A stretch of 64,000 bases of DNA from Pseudomonas fontis (lineage in GTDB: Bacteria > Pseudomonadota > Gammaproteobacteria > Pseudomonadales > Pseudomonadaceae): the NCBI RefSeq assembly GCF_028656955.1, contig NZ_JAMDGY010000016.1:1-64000 (forward strand). Reading direction: 5' to 3'. Positions 1 through 9,262 of this stretch are shown piece after piece. The notes beneath the pieces were generated by a model, which did no database searches, was not told the origin of the DNA, and saw only the letters and a list, made by a program, of their open reading frames with translations. Numbering within the stretch: the stretch's first letter is position 1; every line of letters starts with the position of its first letter. The position numbers and the translations under genes were made by a program.

Positions 1-89
1 GCAAGACGGTATCTACAAATAGACGCGCAAGACCAATGCACCCACAGGTGATCACGCCATTCCAGCTTGATTTACCTGTGGATCCCTCC

Positions 90-1988
90 TCAGATCTCCA
101 CCTGCGTCCCCAGCTCGATCACCCGATTCAGCGGCAGGTTGAAGAAGCGCAACGTCCCGTTGGCATTCTTCAGCATGAAGGCGAACAGCCCCCCACGCCA
201 ACGCGACATCCCCTCAAGCCGTGAAGCAATCACCGTCTCCCGACTGAGGAAATAGGTGGTACGCATCGGGCTGAAATCCAGTTCATCCAGGTGGCACAGC
301 TTCAGCGCGGCCGGCACGTCGGGCTCGTCCATGAAGCCAAAATGCAGCACCACCCGGTAGAAGCCGTCACCATAGCCTTCCACCTCGAACCGCCGCTGCA
401 CCGGTACCCGCGGCGTGTCCTCGCTGACCACCGTGAGCAACACCACCTGCTTGTGCAGCACCTGGTTGTGCAGCATGTTGTGCAACAGCGCATGGGGCAC
501 CGCGTCCTGGCGCGCGGTCAGGAACACCGCCGTGCCCTCCACCCGGTGCGGTGGCTGCACGCGAATGCTGCCGATGAAAATCGGCAACGGCAGGCTGCCC
601 TCATCCAGACGCTCCACAAGGATCTGCTTGCCACGCTTCCAGGTGGTCATCAGCACGAACAGGGCAATCCCCGCCAGCACCGGGAAGGCGCCGCCCTGCA
701 CCACTTTTGGCACGTTGGCGGCAAAGAACAGGCTGTCCACCAGCAAGAAGCCCAGCAACACCGGCACCGCCAGCAGCGGCGGCCACTTCCACAACAGCAG
801 CATCACCGCCGATACCAGCAAGGTGGTAATCAACATGGTGCCGGTCACCGCCACACCGTACGCAGAGGCGAGGGCCCCGGAGGACTCGAAGCCCAGCACC
901 AGCAGGATCACCCCGACCATCAGCAACCAGTTCACCGCACCGATGTAAATCTGCCCCTGCTCCTCACTGGAGGTGTGCTGGATCTGCATGCGCGGCACAT
1001 AGCCCAGCTGAATCGCCTGGCGGGTCAGGGAGAAGGCCCCGGAGATCACCGCCTGGGAGGCAATCACCGTGGCCAGGGTGGCCAAACCGACCAACGGCAC
1101 CAGCGCCCAGCTTGGCGCCAGCAGGTAGAACGGGTTGCGCGCGGCCTCCGGGTTTTCCAGCAGCAATGCACCCTGGCCGAAGTAGTTGAGCACCAGCGCC
1201 GGCAGCACCAGGGCAAACCAGGCCCGGGCAATCGGCTTGCGGCCAAAATGCCCCATGTCGGCATACAGCGCCTCGGCACCGGTCAGTGCCAGCACCACCG
1301 CGCCGAGAATCGCCACGCCCATGCCCGGGTGCACGATGAAGAAGCGCACCGCCCAGACCGGATTGAACGCCTGCAGCACCTCAGGGCGCTGCAGGATGCC
1401 GTGTACCCCCAAGGCCGCCAGCACCAGGAACCAGGCCACCATCACCGGCCCGAACAGCGTGCCGATACGCGCGGTACCGTGGCGCTGAATCAGGAACAAC
1501 CCGACCAGCACCACCAGCGCCACCGGCACCACCCAATGGTCAATGCCATCGAACGCCAGTTGCATCCCCTCCACCGCCGAGAGCACCGAGATGGCGGGGG
1601 TGATCATGCTGTCGCCATAGAACAGCGCCGCCCCGAACAGGCCAAGCACAATCAGCACCACACGCAGCTTCGGATAGGGGGACGCCGCCCGCGAGGCCAG
1701 CGCGGTCAGTGCCATGATGCCGCCCTCGCCTTGGTTGTCGGCACGCAGGATGAACAGCACGTACTTGATCGAGACGACCCAGATCAGCGACCACAGGATC
1801 AGCGCCAGGATACCCAGCACGCCATCATGGTTGACCGGCACCCCGTACCCGCCGGAAAAGACTTCCTTGAGGGTATACAAAGGGCTGGTGCCGATATCGC
1901 CGTACACCACCCCGACCGCAGCCACCAGCAACCCCAGCGGTTTTGCCGCCGAATGCCCGGTGTCAGCCTGACTGCTTGCCTGCACCAT
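90..1988 (-). CDS. kup: Kup potassium/proton symporter
   Basis: Low-affinity K+ uptake permease of the inner membrane, 632 aa, full length for the family. The N-terminal two thirds are strongly hydrophobic with about 12 membrane segments, and the last ~170 residues form the usual cytosolic tail. The family signature [13 protein letters not shown] lies near residue 30 and [11 protein letters not shown] near residue 85. I chose the ATG at 1988 because GGGAGTG sits just upstream; the ATG five codons earlier has no Shine-Dalgarno. It is divergent from rimO. No clear intrinsic terminator follows it inside the window. Confidence 0.95.
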   Translation of the reverse strand: MVQASSQADTGHSAAKPLGLLVAAVGVVYGDIGTSPLYTLKEVFSGGYGVPVNHDGVLGILALILWSLIWVVSIKYVLFILRADNQGEGGIMALTALASRAASPYPKLRVVLIVLGLFGAALFYGDSMITPAISVLSAVEGMQLAFDGIDHWVVPVALVVLVGLFLIQRHGTARIGTLFGPVMVAWFLVLAALGVHGILQRPEVLQAFNPVWAVRFFIVHPGMGVAILGAVVLALTGAEALYADMGHFGRKPIARAWFALVLPALVLNYFGQGALLLENPEAARNPFYLLAPSWALVPLVGLATLATVIASQAVISGAFSLTRQAIQLGYVPRMQIQHTSSEEQGQIYIGAVNWLLMVGVILLVLGFESSGALASAYGVAVTGTMLITTLLVSAVMLLLWKWPPLLAVPVLLGFLLVDSLFFAANVPKVVQGGAFPVLAGIALFVLMTTWKRGKQILVERLDEGSLPLPIFIGSIRVQPPHRVEGTAVFLTARQDAVPHALLHNMLHNQVLHKQVVLLTVVSEDTPRVPVQRRFEVEGYGDGFYRVVLHFGFMDEPDVPAALKLCHLDELDFSPMRTTYFLSRETVIASRLEGMSRWRGGLFAFMLKNANGTLRFFNLPLNRVIELGTQVEI

Positions 1989-2252
1989 CAAACACTCCCG
2001 CAACCATGACCCTGAGGCCGGTGAAATTCACGCCAGGCGCTATCATTTCCGCTACCGGCCAGCCCTGCCGTCCGTACCGTTTATCTGCACGGGCGCAATG
2101 GCGCGAAGCATAGCGCAGCGTTCGTCGTATTTCTGCTAGTCAAGTGCGTTGTCGGTCGATAGAATTGCGCACTTTTTGATCAGAGGCGCCCAAAGCGCCC
2201 GTCAGGGTTGCCACCTTTGCGTGTTATGCAGCCCTCTATACCGAGGTTAGCC

Positions 2253-3590
2253 ATGTCCACCACCGCCACGCCCGCCGCGCCAAAGGTCGGCTTCGTCTCC
2301 CTGGGTTGCCCAAAAGCCCTGGTCGATTCCGAGCGCATCCTGACCCAGCTGCGCATGGAAGGCTATGAAGTCGTGCCCACCTATCAGGACGCTGACGTGG
2401 TGGTGGTCAACACCTGCGGCTTCATCGATAGCGCCAAGGCCGAATCGCTGGAAGTCATCGGCGAAGCGATCAAGGAAAACGGCAAGGTCATCGTCACCGG
2501 CTGCATGGGCGTCGAAGAAGGCAACATCCGCGACGTGCACCCAAGCGTGCTGGCCGTTACCGGCCCGCAGCAGTACGAGCAGGTGGTCAACGCCGTGCAC
2601 CAAGTGGTGCCGCCGCGCCAGGACCACAACCCGCTGATCGACCTGGTGCCGCCACAAGGCATCAAGCTGACCCCGCGCCACTACGCCTACCTGAAGATCT
2701 CCGAAGGCTGCAACCACAGCTGCAGCTTCTGCATCATCCCGTCGATGCGCGGCAAGCTGGTCAGCCGCCCAGTCGGTGAGGTGCTCAGCGAAGCCGAGCG
2801 CCTGGTCAAGGCCGGCGTCAAGGAGATCCTGGTGATCTCCCAGGACACCAGCGCCTACGGCGTCGACGTCAAGTACAAGACCGACTTCTGGAACGGCCGC
2901 CCGGTCAAGACGCGCATGCTCGAACTGTGCGAAGCGCTCAGCAGCCTGGGCGCCTGGGTGCGCCTGCACTACGTCTACCCGTACCCGAACGTCGACGACA
3001 TCATCCCGCTGATGGCCGCCGGCAAGATCCTGCCGTACCTGGACATCCCGTTCCAGCACGCCAGCCCGAAAGTGCTCAAGGCGATGAAACGCCCGGCCTT
3101 CGAAGACCGTACCCTGGCGCGCATCAAGAAATGGCGCGAGCAGTGCCCGGAGCTGATCATCCGTTCGACCTTCATCGTCGGCTTCCCCGGCGAAACCGAA
3201 GAAGACTTCCTGTACCTGCTCGACTGGCTGACTGAAGCCCAGCTTGACCGCGTCGGCTGCTTCCAGTACTCGCCGGTTGAAGGCGCCCCGGCCAACGACC
3301 TGGGCCTGGACGAAGTCCCGGACGACATCAAGCAGGACCGCTGGGACCGCTTCATGGCCCACCAGCAGGCCATCAGTACCGCGCGCCTGCAACTGCGCAT
3401 CGGCAAGGAAATCGAAGTGCTGATCGACGAAGTCGAAGAGCAGGGTTCGGTTGGACGCAGCTTCTTCGATGCCCCGGAAATCGACGGCAGCGTGTTCATC
3501 GATGGCGACCACGGCTTCAAGCCGGGCGACAAAGTCCGCTGCCGTGTAGTGGATGCCGACGAGTACGACATGTGGGCCGAACCGATCTGA
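2253..3590 (+). CDS. rimO: RimO, ribosomal protein S12 methylthiotransferase
   Basis: Radical-SAM enzyme that adds a methylthio group to the conserved Asp of ribosomal protein S12. 445 aa. The N-terminal UPF0004 domain carries the auxiliary-cluster cysteines ([20 protein letters not shown]). The radical-SAM cluster motif is CNHSCSFC near residue 150, and a C-terminal TRAM domain ends in the acidic run DADEYDMW. The start at 2253 follows GAGGTTAG and gives the family N-terminus; an in-frame ATG 15 codons upstream lacks a ribosome site. The gene stands alone and is closed by a strong terminator. Confidence 0.96.
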   Translation: MSTTATPAAPKVGFVSLGCPKALVDSERILTQLRMEGYEVVPTYQDADVVVVNTCGFIDSAKAESLEVIGEAIKENGKVIVTGCMGVEEGNIRDVHPSVLAVTGPQQYEQVVNAVHQVVPPRQDHNPLIDLVPPQGIKLTPRHYAYLKISEGCNHSCSFCIIPSMRGKLVSRPVGEVLSEAERLVKAGVKEILVISQDTSAYGVDVKYKTDFWNGRPVKTRMLELCEALSSLGAWVRLHYVYPYPNVDDIIPLMAAGKILPYLDIPFQHASPKVLKAMKRPAFEDRTLARIKKWREQCPELIIRSTFIVGFPGETEEDFLYLLDWLTEAQLDRVGCFQYSPVEGAPANDLGLDEVPDDIKQDRWDRFMAHQQAISTARLQLRIGKEIEVLIDEVEEQGSVGRSFFDAPEIDGSVFIDGDHGFKPGDKVRCRVVDADEYDMWAEPI

Positions 3591-3607
3591 TCGGCTCCCC
3601 GTGAAAT

Positions 3608-3639
3608 AAAGCCCTGCCACCATGGCGGGGCTTTTTTTT
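3608..3639 (+). terminator. Intrinsic terminator after rimO
   Basis: The stem AAAGCCCTGCCA pairs with TGGCGGGGCTTT, with one T-G pair, and an eight-T run follows. It lies 18 bases after the rimO stop codon. Confidence 0.9.
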
Positions 3640-3680
3640 GCAACTATCGTTTCCTCTTACTGCCCTTGGAGACGACCGCA

Positions 3681-4151
3681 ATGCGCACGCTTTCGACCGT
3701 GCAGACACCCCGCGTCAACGACTACCCGGAGCTGGTCCGCGTCTGGGAAGCCTCGGTACGCGCCACCCATGATTTCCTCCCCGACAGCTACATCTGCCTG
3801 TTGCGCGAGCTGGTCCGCGACCAGTACCTGGATGCGGTGATGCTGATCTGCTGCAAAGACAGCCGACAGCGGATTACCGGCTTTGCCGGGGTTGCCGCCG
3901 GGCGCGTGGAAATGCTCTTCATCGACCCGGCGCACCGCGGCCAGGGTATCGGCAAACGCCTGCTGCACTACGCCATCGAACACCTGAACGCCGAGCAGCT
4001 CGACGTCAACGAACAGAACCCGCAGGCACTGGGCTTCTACCTCAAGCAGGGCTTTGAGGTGTACGGCCGCACGGAAAAGGACGGCATGGGCCAACCCTAT
4101 CCGTTACTGCATCTGAGGAGAGTTCGCACACAATCTGCGCAAACCGGCTGA
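3681..4151 (+). CDS. GNAT-family N-acetyltransferase (YjaB-like)
   Basis: 156-aa single-domain GNAT acetyltransferase. The acetyl-CoA pyrophosphate-binding motif A reads RGQGIGKRLL near residue 90. The distal part, with VNEQNPQALGFYLKQGF and the ending GQPYPLLHL, resembles E. coli YjaB. The substrate cannot be told from sequence. The ATG at 3681 follows TTGGAGA at normal spacing; an upstream in-frame TTG overlaps that site and is less likely. It stands between two terminator or intergenic regions and probably has its own promoter. Confidence 0.85.
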   Translation: MRTLSTVQTPRVNDYPELVRVWEASVRATHDFLPDSYICLLRELVRDQYLDAVMLICCKDSRQRITGFAGVAAGRVEMLFIDPAHRGQGIGKRLLHYAIEHLNAEQLDVNEQNPQALGFYLKQGFEVYGRTEKDGMGQPYPLLHLRRVRTQSAQTG

Positions 4152-4270
4152 CAGACGCTGTCAGTTGCTTCCGAAATTGCCCGCGAGGGCCGTTTCGGGC
4201 AAATGTAGCCGGGCTTAACCCGGCTCAGGCGGGTACAATGGGCGCCTTTCCCAGTGCCACGGCAACCGTC

Positions 4271-4981
4271 ATGTCTGAACCCATTCGTCTTTCCAAACGC
4301 CTTATCGAACTGGTCGGCTGCTCCCGACGCGAGGCCGAACTCTATATCGAAGGCGGCTGGGTAACCGTGGCGGGCGAGGTCATCGACGAGCCGCAGTTCA
4401 AGGTTGAAGACCAACCTGTCGTGCTGCTGCCCGGCGCCAAGGCCGAGCCGGCGCAAGCGGTCACCCTGCTGCTGCACCAACTGGCCGACCAGGACAGCGA
4501 AAGCGGGCGCCTGAGCATGACCCCGCAGAGCCTCTCCGAGGCCCACGCTGAAGGGTACCGTGCACTCAAGGGCCACTTCGCCCGGCTGACCTGTGTCGCC
4601 GAGCTGCAACAAGGTGCCAGCGGCCTGCAGATCTACACCCAGGACTGGAGCGTCCAGCGCAAGATCACCTCCGACCTGGCCAAGCTTGAACAGGAATATG
4701 TCGTCGAAGTCAGTGGCGACATCATTGACCATGGCCTGGAGCGCCTGAACCGCGGCTTCACCTGGAAAGGCAAAGAACTGCCCAAGGTCAAGGCCAGCTG
4801 GCAGAACGAAACCCGCTTGCGCCTGGTGGTCAAAAACCCGGCCCCCGGCTTGATCAAGCTGCTGTGCACCAGCGTTGGCCTGAGCATGGTCAGCATGCGC
4901 CGCATCCGCCTGGGCGGTGTGGCCATGAGCAAGCTGCCCGCCGGCCAATGGCGCTACCTCGCCAGCAAAGAAAAATTCTAG
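4271..4981 (+). CDS. S4-domain RluF/RsuA-like pseudouridine synthase homologue, catalytic Asp absent
   Basis: 236 aa. An N-terminal S4 RNA-binding domain (LSKRLIELVGCSRREAELYI, then GGWVTVAGE) precedes a pseudouridine-synthase-like fold resembling RluF. In active RsuA/RluF enzymes the catalytic Asp sits in GRLDxxTxGLLLLT. The aligned stretch here is AELQQGASGLQIYT, so the Asp position holds Gln and the Arg position holds Glu. The C-terminal half (EQEYVVEVSGDI, MVSMRRIRLGG) is well kept. It may bind rRNA without catalysis or work differently. The start at 4271 was preferred over the ATG 11 codons upstream from the position of the S4 domain; neither has a strong ribosome site. Confidence 0.8.
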   Translation: MSEPIRLSKRLIELVGCSRREAELYIEGGWVTVAGEVIDEPQFKVEDQPVVLLPGAKAEPAQAVTLLLHQLADQDSESGRLSMTPQSLSEAHAEGYRALKGHFARLTCVAELQQGASGLQIYTQDWSVQRKITSDLAKLEQEYVVEVSGDIIDHGLERLNRGFTWKGKELPKVKASWQNETRLRLVVKNPAPGLIKLLCTSVGLSMVSMRRIRLGGVAMSKLPAGQWRYLASKEKF

Positions 4982-5022
4982 GCCTCGCCACTCAGGCGAA
5001 GCCCCCGATCAGGATTGCTTTC

Positions 5023-5484
5023 ATGATTCACAACGACGTACTGCGCAGCCTGCGCTACATGCTGGACATCAGCGACACCAAGCTGGCCCAGATCACCCGC
5101 AGCAACGGCTTTGAAGTCGGTGATGCAGAAATCTCCAGCTACATGAAGAAAGAAGACGAAGAAGGTTTCGTACGCTGCCCGGATGAGGTCATCGCCCACT
5201 TCCTCGACGGCCTGGTGATCTTCAAGCGTGGCAAGGACGACAGCCGTCCTGCGCTGCCAATCGAGCTGCCGGTGACCAACAACATCGTGCTGAAAAAGCT
5301 GCGCGTGGCCTTCGAGCTCAAGGAAGACGACCTGCATGACATCCTCAAGGCGGCTGACTTCCCGGTGTCCAAGCCTGAGCTGAGCGCCCTGTTCCGCAAG
5401 TTCGGCCACAGCAACTACCGCGCCTGCGGCGACCAGCTGCTGCGCAACTTCCTCAAGGGCCTGGCCCTGCGAGTGCGTGGCTGA
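5023..5484 (+). CDS. DUF1456 (YehS-like) protein
   Basis: 153-aa soluble protein made of two repeats of a helical domain of about 65 residues. The repeats begin NDVLRSLRYMLDISDTKLA and NNIVLKKLRVAFELKEDDL, and each carries the pattern S-Y-M-KKE or S-ALFRKFG followed by C-D. This is the DUF1456/YehS architecture. The biochemical role is unknown. The ATG at 5023 follows CAGGA. It lies 41 bases after the S4-domain gene and just before trmO, so the three are probably cotranscribed. Confidence 0.85.
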   Translation: MIHNDVLRSLRYMLDISDTKLAQITRSNGFEVGDAEISSYMKKEDEEGFVRCPDEVIAHFLDGLVIFKRGKDDSRPALPIELPVTNNIVLKKLRVAFELKEDDLHDILKAADFPVSKPELSALFRKFGHSNYRACGDQLLRNFLKGLALRVRG

Positions 5485-5491
5485 ACCCGGC

Positions 5492-6187
5492 ATGTCGTAC
5501 AACGTCTCGCCCGTCGGCTATGTGCGCTCCTGCTTCAAGGAGAAGTTCGCCATTCCCCGCCAGCCACACCTGGCCCCGGCCGCCCGTGGTGTGCTGGAGC
5601 TGGTGCCGCCCTTCGATCAGGGTGAGGCGGTGGCAGGGTTGGAACAGGTCAGCCATGTATGGCTGCTGTTCCTGTTCCATCAGGCCCTGGAAGACAAGCC
5701 ACGGCTGAAGGTGCGCCCGCCGCGCCTTGGCGGCAATACCTCGATGGGGGTCTTCGCTACCCGCGCGACGCATCGGCCCAATGGCATTGGCCAGTCCGTG
5801 GTACGGCTGGAGAAGGTCGAGGCTGGCCGGTTGTGGCTGTCGGGCATCGACTTGCTCGATGGCACACCGGTGCTGGATATCAAGCCGTATGTGCCCTATG
5901 CCGACAGTGTCGCCGCTGCGGTCAACCAGATGGCCAGCGCGCCGCCTGAGGCGATTGCGGTGGCCTGGGCTGATACCGCCCTGCCCCAGGCCCACGAGCA
6001 CGCCTTGCGCCTTGGTGAGCCGCTGGTCGAGCTGATCGAGCAGTGCCTGGCTCAAGACCCGCGCCCGGCCTACCAGGTGCCACCCGCAGAGCGGGTGTAT
6101 GGGGTGAAGTTCTGGGACGTGCAGGTGCGCTGGCACTATCCGCAACCGGACCGCATCCGGGTGCTGGAGGTTGTGCAGGACCTTTAG
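5492..6187 (+). CDS. trmO: TrmO (TsaA-like) tRNA t6A37 N6-methyltransferase
   Basis: 231 aa. TrmO-family enzymes methylate N6-threonylcarbamoyladenosine at position 37 of certain tRNAs using SAM. Family landmarks are the beta-strand start VSPVGYVRS, GLEQVSHVWLLFLFH, the central TRATHRPNGIGQSVVRL and LDIKPYVPYADS. A C-terminal extension (VPPAERVYGVKFWDVQVRW) matches the longer proteobacterial form. The start is the ATG at 5492, seven bases after the stop of the DUF1456 gene. An upstream in-frame GTG at 5477 would overlap that gene. Confidence 0.9.
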   Translation: MSYNVSPVGYVRSCFKEKFAIPRQPHLAPAARGVLELVPPFDQGEAVAGLEQVSHVWLLFLFHQALEDKPRLKVRPPRLGGNTSMGVFATRATHRPNGIGQSVVRLEKVEAGRLWLSGIDLLDGTPVLDIKPYVPYADSVAAAVNQMASAPPEAIAVAWADTALPQAHEHALRLGEPLVELIEQCLAQDPRPAYQVPPAERVYGVKFWDVQVRWHYPQPDRIRVLEVVQDL

Positions 6188-6208
6188 GGCCTCATCGCAG
6201 GCAGGCAT

Positions 6209-6239
6209 AAAAAAACGCAGGCCTAGGCCTGCGTTTTTT
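6209..6239. terminator. Bidirectional terminator between trmO and fprA
   Basis: A near-perfect palindrome: AAAAAACGCAGGCC, a TA loop, then GGCCTGCGTTTTTT. It has an A tract on one side and a T tract on the other, so it can stop both the plus-strand trmO and the minus-strand fprA transcripts. Confidence 0.92.
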
Positions 6240-6255
6240 ATTGGCTACGGGCCAA

Positions 6256-7035
6256 TCACTTCTCGACGAATGCACGCTCGATCAGGTAATCACCCGGCTC
6301 GCGCATACGTGCCGAGATCTTCAGGCCGAAGCTATCAAGCACTTCGCTGGTCTCGTCGAGCATGCTCGGGCTACCGCAGATCATCGCGCGGTCGTCCTGC
6401 GGGTTGATCGGCGGCAGGCCGATGTCGCTGAACAACTTGCCGCTGCGCATCAGGTCGGTCAGACGGCCCTGGTTTTCGAACGGCTCGCGGGTCACGGTTG
6501 GGTAGTAGATCAGCTTCTCACGCAGCGACTCACCGAAGAACTCGTTCTGCGGCAGGTGCTCGGTGATGAACTCGCGGTAGGCGACTTCGTTCACATAACG
6601 TACGCCGTGAACCAGGATCACCTTCTCGAAACGCTCGTAGGTTTCCGGGTCCTGGATGACGCTCATGAACGGCGCCAGGCCAGTGCCGGTGCTCAGCAGG
6701 TACAGGTGCTTGCCCGGGTTGAGGTCGTCCAGCACCAGCGTGCCGGTAGGCTTCTTGCTGATGATGATCTCGTCGCCTTCCTTCAGGTGCTGCAGCTGCG
6801 AGGTCAGCGGGCCGTCCTGCACCTTGATGCTGAAGAACTCCAGATGCTCTTCCCAGTTCGGGCTGGCAATCGAGTAGGCACGCATGAGCGGCCGGCCGTT
6901 GGGCTGTTGCAGGCCGATCATCACGAACTGACCGTTCTCGAAGCGCAGGCCCGGATCGCGGGTGCACTTGAAGCTGAACAGGGTGTCGTTCCAGTGGTGA
7001 ACACTGAGGACACGTTCGTGGTTCATGTTGCTCAT
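6256..7035 (-). CDS. fprA: Ferredoxin(flavodoxin)-NADP+ reductase FprA
   Basis: 259-aa cytosolic flavoenzyme that moves electrons between NADPH and ferredoxin or flavodoxin and is linked to oxidative-stress defence. The FAD site is RAYSIAS with GQFVMIGL upstream; the NADP site is STGTGLAPFMSV; the ICGSPSML motif and the terminal FVEK are typical of the bacterial subclass. The start at 7035 follows CAGGAG. It is divergent from finR, whose product is known in P. putida to be needed for fprA expression. Confidence 0.95.
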   Translation of the reverse strand: MSNMNHERVLSVHHWNDTLFSFKCTRDPGLRFENGQFVMIGLQQPNGRPLMRAYSIASPNWEEHLEFFSIKVQDGPLTSQLQHLKEGDEIIISKKPTGTLVLDDLNPGKHLYLLSTGTGLAPFMSVIQDPETYERFEKVILVHGVRYVNEVAYREFITEHLPQNEFFGESLREKLIYYPTVTREPFENQGRLTDLMRSGKLFSDIGLPPINPQDDRAMICGSPSMLDETSEVLDSFGLKISARMREPGDYLIERAFVEK

Positions 7036-7155
7036 GTACGGGCTCCTGAAATAAAACGCAGCGCTAAACCTAGAGCGCGATTGCGCGATAGTCTAGTGCG
7101 AGCGACAATATCTGTTAAATGAATTATCAAGATATGTCTTATCGGTTATATAGAT
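7036..7155. promoter_or_regulatory. fprA-finR divergent regulatory region
   Basis: 120-base intergenic region between the divergent start codons. It holds a TATCAAGATA palindrome at 7125-7134, close to the finR start, of the dyad type LysR proteins bind. Assigning it to FinR is inference from gene order. Confidence 0.4.
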
Positions 7156-8082
7156 ATGCGATTTACACTTCGTCAGCTTCAGGTCTTCGTCGCCGTCGCC
7201 CAGCACCAAAGCGTCTCTCGGGCCGCTGGGATACTGGCGTTATCGCAATCGGCGGCCAGTACTTCCATCACTGAACTTGAGCGGCAATCGAGCTGCCAAT
7301 TGTTCGACCGCGCCGGAAAGCGCCTGAGCCTCAATGCCCTGGGCCATCAACTGCTGCCCCAGGCGGTGGCGCTGCTCGACCAGGCCAAGGAAATCGAAGA
7401 CCTGCTCAACGGCAAGTCCGGTTTCGGCTCCCTGGCGGTGGGCGCCACCCTGACCATCGGCAACTACCTGGCCACGCTGCTGATTGGCAGCTTCATGCAG
7501 GTGCACCCGGAAAGCCAGGTCAAGCTGCATGTGCAGAACACTGCGCATATCGTGCAACAAGTGGCGCATTACGAAATTGATCTGGGTCTAATCGAAGGTG
7601 ATTGCAACCACCCCAGCCTGGAAGTCCAGCCATGGGTCGAGGATGAACTGGTGGTGTTCTGCGCGCCGCAACACCCGCTGGCGCAACGTGGCCACGCCAG
7701 CCTCGACGAACTCACCCGGGAGGCGTGGATCCTGCGTGAACAGGGTTCGGGCACCCGCCTGACCTTCGACCAGGCCATGCGTCATCACCGCAGTTCGCTG
7801 AACATTCGCCTGGAGCTGGAACATACCGAGGCGATCAAGCGCGCGGTGGAATCCGGGTTGGGGATCGGCTGCATCTCGCGCCTGGCGCTGCGCGACGCAT
7901 TCCGTCGCGGCAGCCTGGTCGCACTGGAAACCCCTGAGCTGGACCTGGCCCGGCAGTTCTACTTCATCTGGCACAAGCAGAAGTACCAGACCTCGGCCAT
8001 GCGCGAGTTTCTCGAACTGTGCCGCAGCTTCACTGCCGGGGTCAGCCGCAGCGACGAGATCGTCCTGCCGTCGATTGCCTAG
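7156..8082 (+). CDS. finR: LysR-type regulator FinR
   Basis: 308-aa LysR-type transcription factor. The N-terminal winged helix-turn-helix is MRFTLRQLQVFVAVAQHQSV through ELERQSSCQLFDR, and the C-terminal two thirds are the effector domain. It is named from its divergent position to fprA, which matches FinR in P. putida, where it activates fprA under superoxide or sulfur stress. The ATG at 7156 has little Shine-Dalgarno complementarity, suggesting low expression. Its 3' end overlaps the convergent dgkA stop by four bases. Confidence 0.88.
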   Translation: MRFTLRQLQVFVAVAQHQSVSRAAGILALSQSAASTSITELERQSSCQLFDRAGKRLSLNALGHQLLPQAVALLDQAKEIEDLLNGKSGFGSLAVGATLTIGNYLATLLIGSFMQVHPESQVKLHVQNTAHIVQQVAHYEIDLGLIEGDCNHPSLEVQPWVEDELVVFCAPQHPLAQRGHASLDELTREAWILREQGSGTRLTFDQAMRHHRSSLNIRLELEHTEAIKRAVESGLGIGCISRLALRDAFRRGSLVALETPELDLARQFYFIWHKQKYQTSAMREFLELCRSFTAGVSRSDEIVLPSIA

Positions 8083-8441
8083 AGCAGGATCACCGCCCAG
8101 GTGATCGCCACCATGCTCAACGCCACGAACTGGGCGGCACTGCCCATGTCCTTGGCGTTTTTCGACAGCGGGTGGCGGTCGAGGGATATCCGGTCGATGG
8201 CCGCTTCGACGGCCGAGTTGAGCAGTTCGACGATCAGCCCCAGCAGGCACACGGCAATCAGGATGGCCCGTTCGGCACGGCTTACATCCAGCCAGAAGGC
8301 GATCGGTACCAGGATCACGTTCATCAGCACCAGCTGGCGGAACGCGGCCTCGCCGGTAAAGGCGGCGCGCAGGCCATCGAAGGAATAACCCGCCGCATTG
8401 AAGACACGCTTGAGGCCGGTCTGGCCCTTGAAAGGAGACAT
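8079..8441 (-). CDS. dgkA: Diacylglycerol kinase DgkA
   Basis: 120-aa inner-membrane enzyme that phosphorylates diacylglycerol released by periplasmic glucan synthesis and returns it to the phospholipid pathway. It has three membrane helices and the family signature ELLNSAVEAAIDRI near residue 72, followed by HPLSKNAKDMGSAAQF. The length fits the family. It lies 75 bases downstream of the response-regulator gene on the same strand, and its stop codon overlaps the convergent finR stop. Confidence 0.95.
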   Translation of the reverse strand: MSPFKGQTGLKRVFNAAGYSFDGLRAAFTGEAAFRQLVLMNVILVPIAFWLDVSRAERAILIAVCLLGLIVELLNSAVEAAIDRISLDRHPLSKNAKDMGSAAQFVALSMVAITWAVILL

Positions 8442-8516
8442 ATAAATTAACTTCAGCCAGGAAGAGCGGTGCAGGCTAGTGCACCGCGGGTAAAAAAACC
8501 GTGAAGGCCTGTGGCC

Positions 8517-9167
8517 TTAACCGGCAGAAACCGATTCAAGTTGTTGCAGCAGCAACGCCGCCTGCGTCCGCGTACGCACTCCCAGCTTGCGGAAGATCGC
8601 CGTCACATGGGCCTTGATGGTTGCTTCCGAGACACTCAGCTCGTAGGCGATCTGCTTGTTCAGCAAACCCTCGCAGACCATGGTCAGTACCCGAAACTGT
8701 TGTGGCGTCAGGCTGGCCAGGCCTTCGCTGGCGGCCTTGGCTTCCGGCGAAACGTCGACCTTCTCGAACGCCTGCGGCGGCCACCAGACTTCACCGTCAA
8801 GGACCAGCTTCACCGCCTCTTGGATTTTCTCCAGTGGGCTGGACTTGGGAATGAAGCCACTGGCGCCGAACTCGCGGGACTTCACCACCACCGCCGCTTC
8901 TTCCTGCGCCGAGACCATCACCACCGGGATCTGCGGATATTGCCCGCGCAGCAACACCAGGCCAGAGAAACCATAGGCGCCCGGCATGTTCAGGTCCAAC
9001 AGGACCAGGTCCCAGTCAGCCTTTTCAGCCAGGCGTGTTTCCAGTTCAGCGATGCTGGCGACTTCAACCAGACGGACATCCGGGCCCAGGCCCAAGGTGA
9101 CAGCCTTACGCAACGCGCTGCGAAACAGCGGGTGGTCATCGGCAATCAGGATTTCGTATGCGGCCAT
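8517..9167 (-). CDS. erdR: NarL/LuxR-family response regulator (ErdR/CrbR type)
   Basis: 216-aa two-component response regulator. The receiver domain has the acidic pocket ADDHPLF and the phospho-acceptor Asp in LVLLDLNMPG; the LuxR-type helix-turn-helix is LNKQIAYELSVSEATIKAHV. Its place next to dgkA and the DTW gene matches ErdR (CrbR), which with its sensor kinase controls acetate and ethanol metabolism genes such as acsA. No kinase gene is adjacent here. The start is set at the ATG before AAYEILIADDH (9167); the longer upstream reading has no receiver homology. Confidence 0.85.
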   Translation of the reverse strand: MAAYEILIADDHPLFRSALRKAVTLGLGPDVRLVEVASIAELETRLAEKADWDLVLLDLNMPGAYGFSGLVLLRGQYPQIPVVMVSAQEEAAVVVKSREFGASGFIPKSSPLEKIQEAVKLVLDGEVWWPPQAFEKVDVSPEAKAASEGLASLTPQQFRVLTMVCEGLLNKQIAYELSVSEATIKAHVTAIFRKLGVRTRTQAALLLQQLESVSAG

Positions 9168-9262
9168 CGATCTAGTGATCCTGTTCTGTGCAGGCGTCAG
9201 AGAGGAACTGACGCCGAGCGGGGTACACATTATGACGCAAAGTAAGGTATTTGCCCCTTGTA

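Noticed and set aside
42..81. Terminator for kup
   Set aside because: CCACAGGT and ACCTGTGG pair across a 24-base loop but no T run follows on the kup strand.
291..2009. 572-codon open frame on the plus strand
   Set aside because: Antisense to kup; extremely His/Gln-rich translation typical of a reversed membrane-protein gene.
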